Shown: positions 5,540 to 6,588 of the stretch, piece after piece
Numbering within the stretch: position 1 is the stretch's first letter
Layout of the letters: each line of letters starts with the position of its first letter
Source of the DNA: Bacteroidota bacterium
Lineage (GTDB): Bacteria; Bacteroidota; Bacteroidia; Chitinophagales; Chitinophagaceae
Length of the DNA stretch: 6,588 nucleotides
Direction: 5' to 3'
Assembly (NCBI GenBank): GCA_023436425.1
Contig: JAEZJD010000255.1
Span: 1-6,588, forward strand
Translations under genes and position numbers: made by a program
Notes under the pieces: generated by a model
Databases searched by the model: none
Told to the model about the DNA's origin: nothing
Seen by the model: only the letters and a program-made list of their open reading frames with translations

Positions 5540-6588
5540 TTAATAGAACTTCGCCCGGTAATCCTTTATATCAGCAGCCTTTTTCAACGTTTCAAGAGGA
5601 GAACGGAACATCTGTCTTGATTGTTGCTCCATCATTTGGCGCTGCTGCTGAATGTCTGCCGCAGGCACAGGAACAGTAGAAACGTTATCTACCCTGATTA
5701 CATAAACACCATTTTGTCCTTCGATGGGTTCAGAAACCTTCCCTTTCAAATCAGGATTGAACGCGGCGCCGATCACTTTGGATTCGAAGGCAAGTGCTTG
5801 ATTCGGCCCCTGGAAGCTCAAGCTATCCATTGTTTGCACTTGTTGACCCGTTTTCGCGGCAACCTGGTTCAAGTCCTTGGTAGCACCAATTTTATTTTTG
5901 ATTTGTGCAGCTCTTTTTTTGTTAACGAGCACCGGCTGAACGATGTTCCGAACCTTGTTTGCTGAAGGCAATCCGGGTTTGTCTACTTCTGTAACCACTG
6001 CAACTAGGTAGCTTTCACCAACTCTCTCCGGACCAACGATCTCCCCTTTTTCAGCTTCGAACACTTTCTTTATAAAAGGTCTGGCATTTCCTGATACGAC
6101 ATTGAGGGAAAAATCGAGTGGTTTAATATCAGTGGCAGTAAGCTTGTTCACGCCCTTTGAGCGCCAGTTTTTCTCCCATGTTTCATTGAAAGTCTTGAAA
6201 TCTTTGCTGTTGCCAGCAAACATATTTGCATCATTGCTCGCCTGATCATCAGTTTCCTGGCTGGCCACAATTGGTTTTGTCAAATAAACGATCTTGTATG
6301 CAGGCGAAGATCCTTTTTGACTCAGCACTTCGATTAGGTGATAGCCGAAGTCCGTCTTTACAACGCCTCTGCTTCCAACCGGGTTCGTGAAAATGAAATC
6401 ATTGAAAGGCGCAACCATTTGACCAGTCGAAACATTTTCATAAACACCTCCCTTTGTTTTGCTGCCGGGATCATCGGAAAACTTTACAACGAGGCTGTCA
6501 AAATTCTGACCTGCGTTCAACAATCCCTGGATGCTGTCAATAAGGTGTTTGGCGGTGGCATCGTCACGCACCTGCATCATTTCACCGG
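5540..6588 (-). CDS. Parvulin-type peptidyl-prolyl isomerase (PpiD/SurA-like), C-terminal part
   Basis: This is the C-terminal half (about 349 residues) of a large envelope foldase; the frame runs through the right edge, so the signal/membrane anchor and the N-terminal chaperone domain are not visible. The first 85 or so visible residues are most of a parvulin domain: VRDDATAKHLIDSI, then FSDDPGSKTKGGVYENV, GQMVAPFNDFIF and VVKTDFGYHLIEVLSQKG, where the FGYHLI histidine is the conserved C-terminal parvulin residue. The N-terminal catalytic histidine would lie just outside the window. The remainder (about 250 residues) has no second clear parvulin signature, although KPFEAEKGEIVGP-like spacing around VFEAEKGEIVGPERVG suggests a degenerate repeat, as in PpiD. 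The Gln/Met-rich QQQRQMMEQQSRQMF segment precedes the C-terminus, DYRAKFY. Full-length Bacteroidota homologues are about 700 residues. It probably helps fold secreted or outer-membrane proteins in the periplasm. A terminator follows the stop codon. Confidence 0.9.
   Translation of the reverse strand, partial: GEMMQVRDDATAKHLIDSIQGLLNAGQNFDSLVVKFSDDPGSKTKGGVYENVSTGQMVAPFNDFIFTNPVGSRGVVKTDFGYHLIEVLSQKGSSPAYKIVYLTKPIVASQETDDQASNDANMFAGNSKDFKTFNETWEKNWRSKGVNKLTATDIKPLDFSLNVVSGNARPFIKKVFEAEKGEIVGPERVGESYLVAVVTEVDKPGLPSANKVRNIVQPVLVNKKRAAQIKNKIGATKDLNQVAAKTGQQVQTMDSLSFQGPNQALAFESKVIGAAFNPDLKGKVSEPIEGQNGVYVIRVDNVSTVPVPAADIQQQRQMMEQQSRQMFRSPLETLKKAADIKDYRAKFY

Overview
The window looks like chromosomal DNA of a Bacteroidota (Bacteroidetes) bacterium, most likely a Chitinophagaceae-like member. 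The reasons are the moderate GC content, the lack of clear Shine-Dalgarno sequences before most starts, a DUF2480 protein, a secreted protein of a family I know only from this phylum, and a PpiD/SurA-type foldase that reads like its Chitinophagaceae homologues. This placement rests on protein resemblance recalled from memory, not on a search.

Left part (1-4887, + strand): seven co-directional genes with gaps of about 50 bp or less, probably one operon or two. In order they are the 3' part of a sterol desaturase/fatty acid hydroxylase family gene, kdsB (CMP-Kdo synthetase type), a DUF2752 membrane protein, a TM2-domain membrane protein whose ATG overlaps the DUF2752 stop codon, a group III alcohol dehydrogenase that reads as KdnB (Kdo 8-oxidase), a secreted protein of unknown function, and a CorA-type Mg2+/divalent cation transporter starting at GTG.

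Right part (4915-6588, - strand): a DUF2480 gene converges on corA. Upstream of it lies a strong intrinsic terminator, and then the 3' part of a large parvulin-type peptidyl-prolyl isomerase gene that runs off the right edge.

The main biological point is kdsB and kdnB in one gene string. In Shewanella, KdnB oxidises C8 of Kdo, KdnA transaminates the product, and a dedicated KdsB-type enzyme activates the resulting 8-amino-3,8-dideoxy-octulosonate (Kdo8N) with CTP for insertion into lipopolysaccharide. The window therefore suggests that this bacterium builds an 8-amino-Kdo inner core. The aminotransferase KdnA is not in the window. The desaturase/hydroxylase, the two small membrane proteins, the secreted protein and the foldase fit an envelope theme, but a functional link is inference. 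I see no RNA genes, mobile elements, CRISPR arrays or long repeats, and no stretch over 300 bases without a gene.
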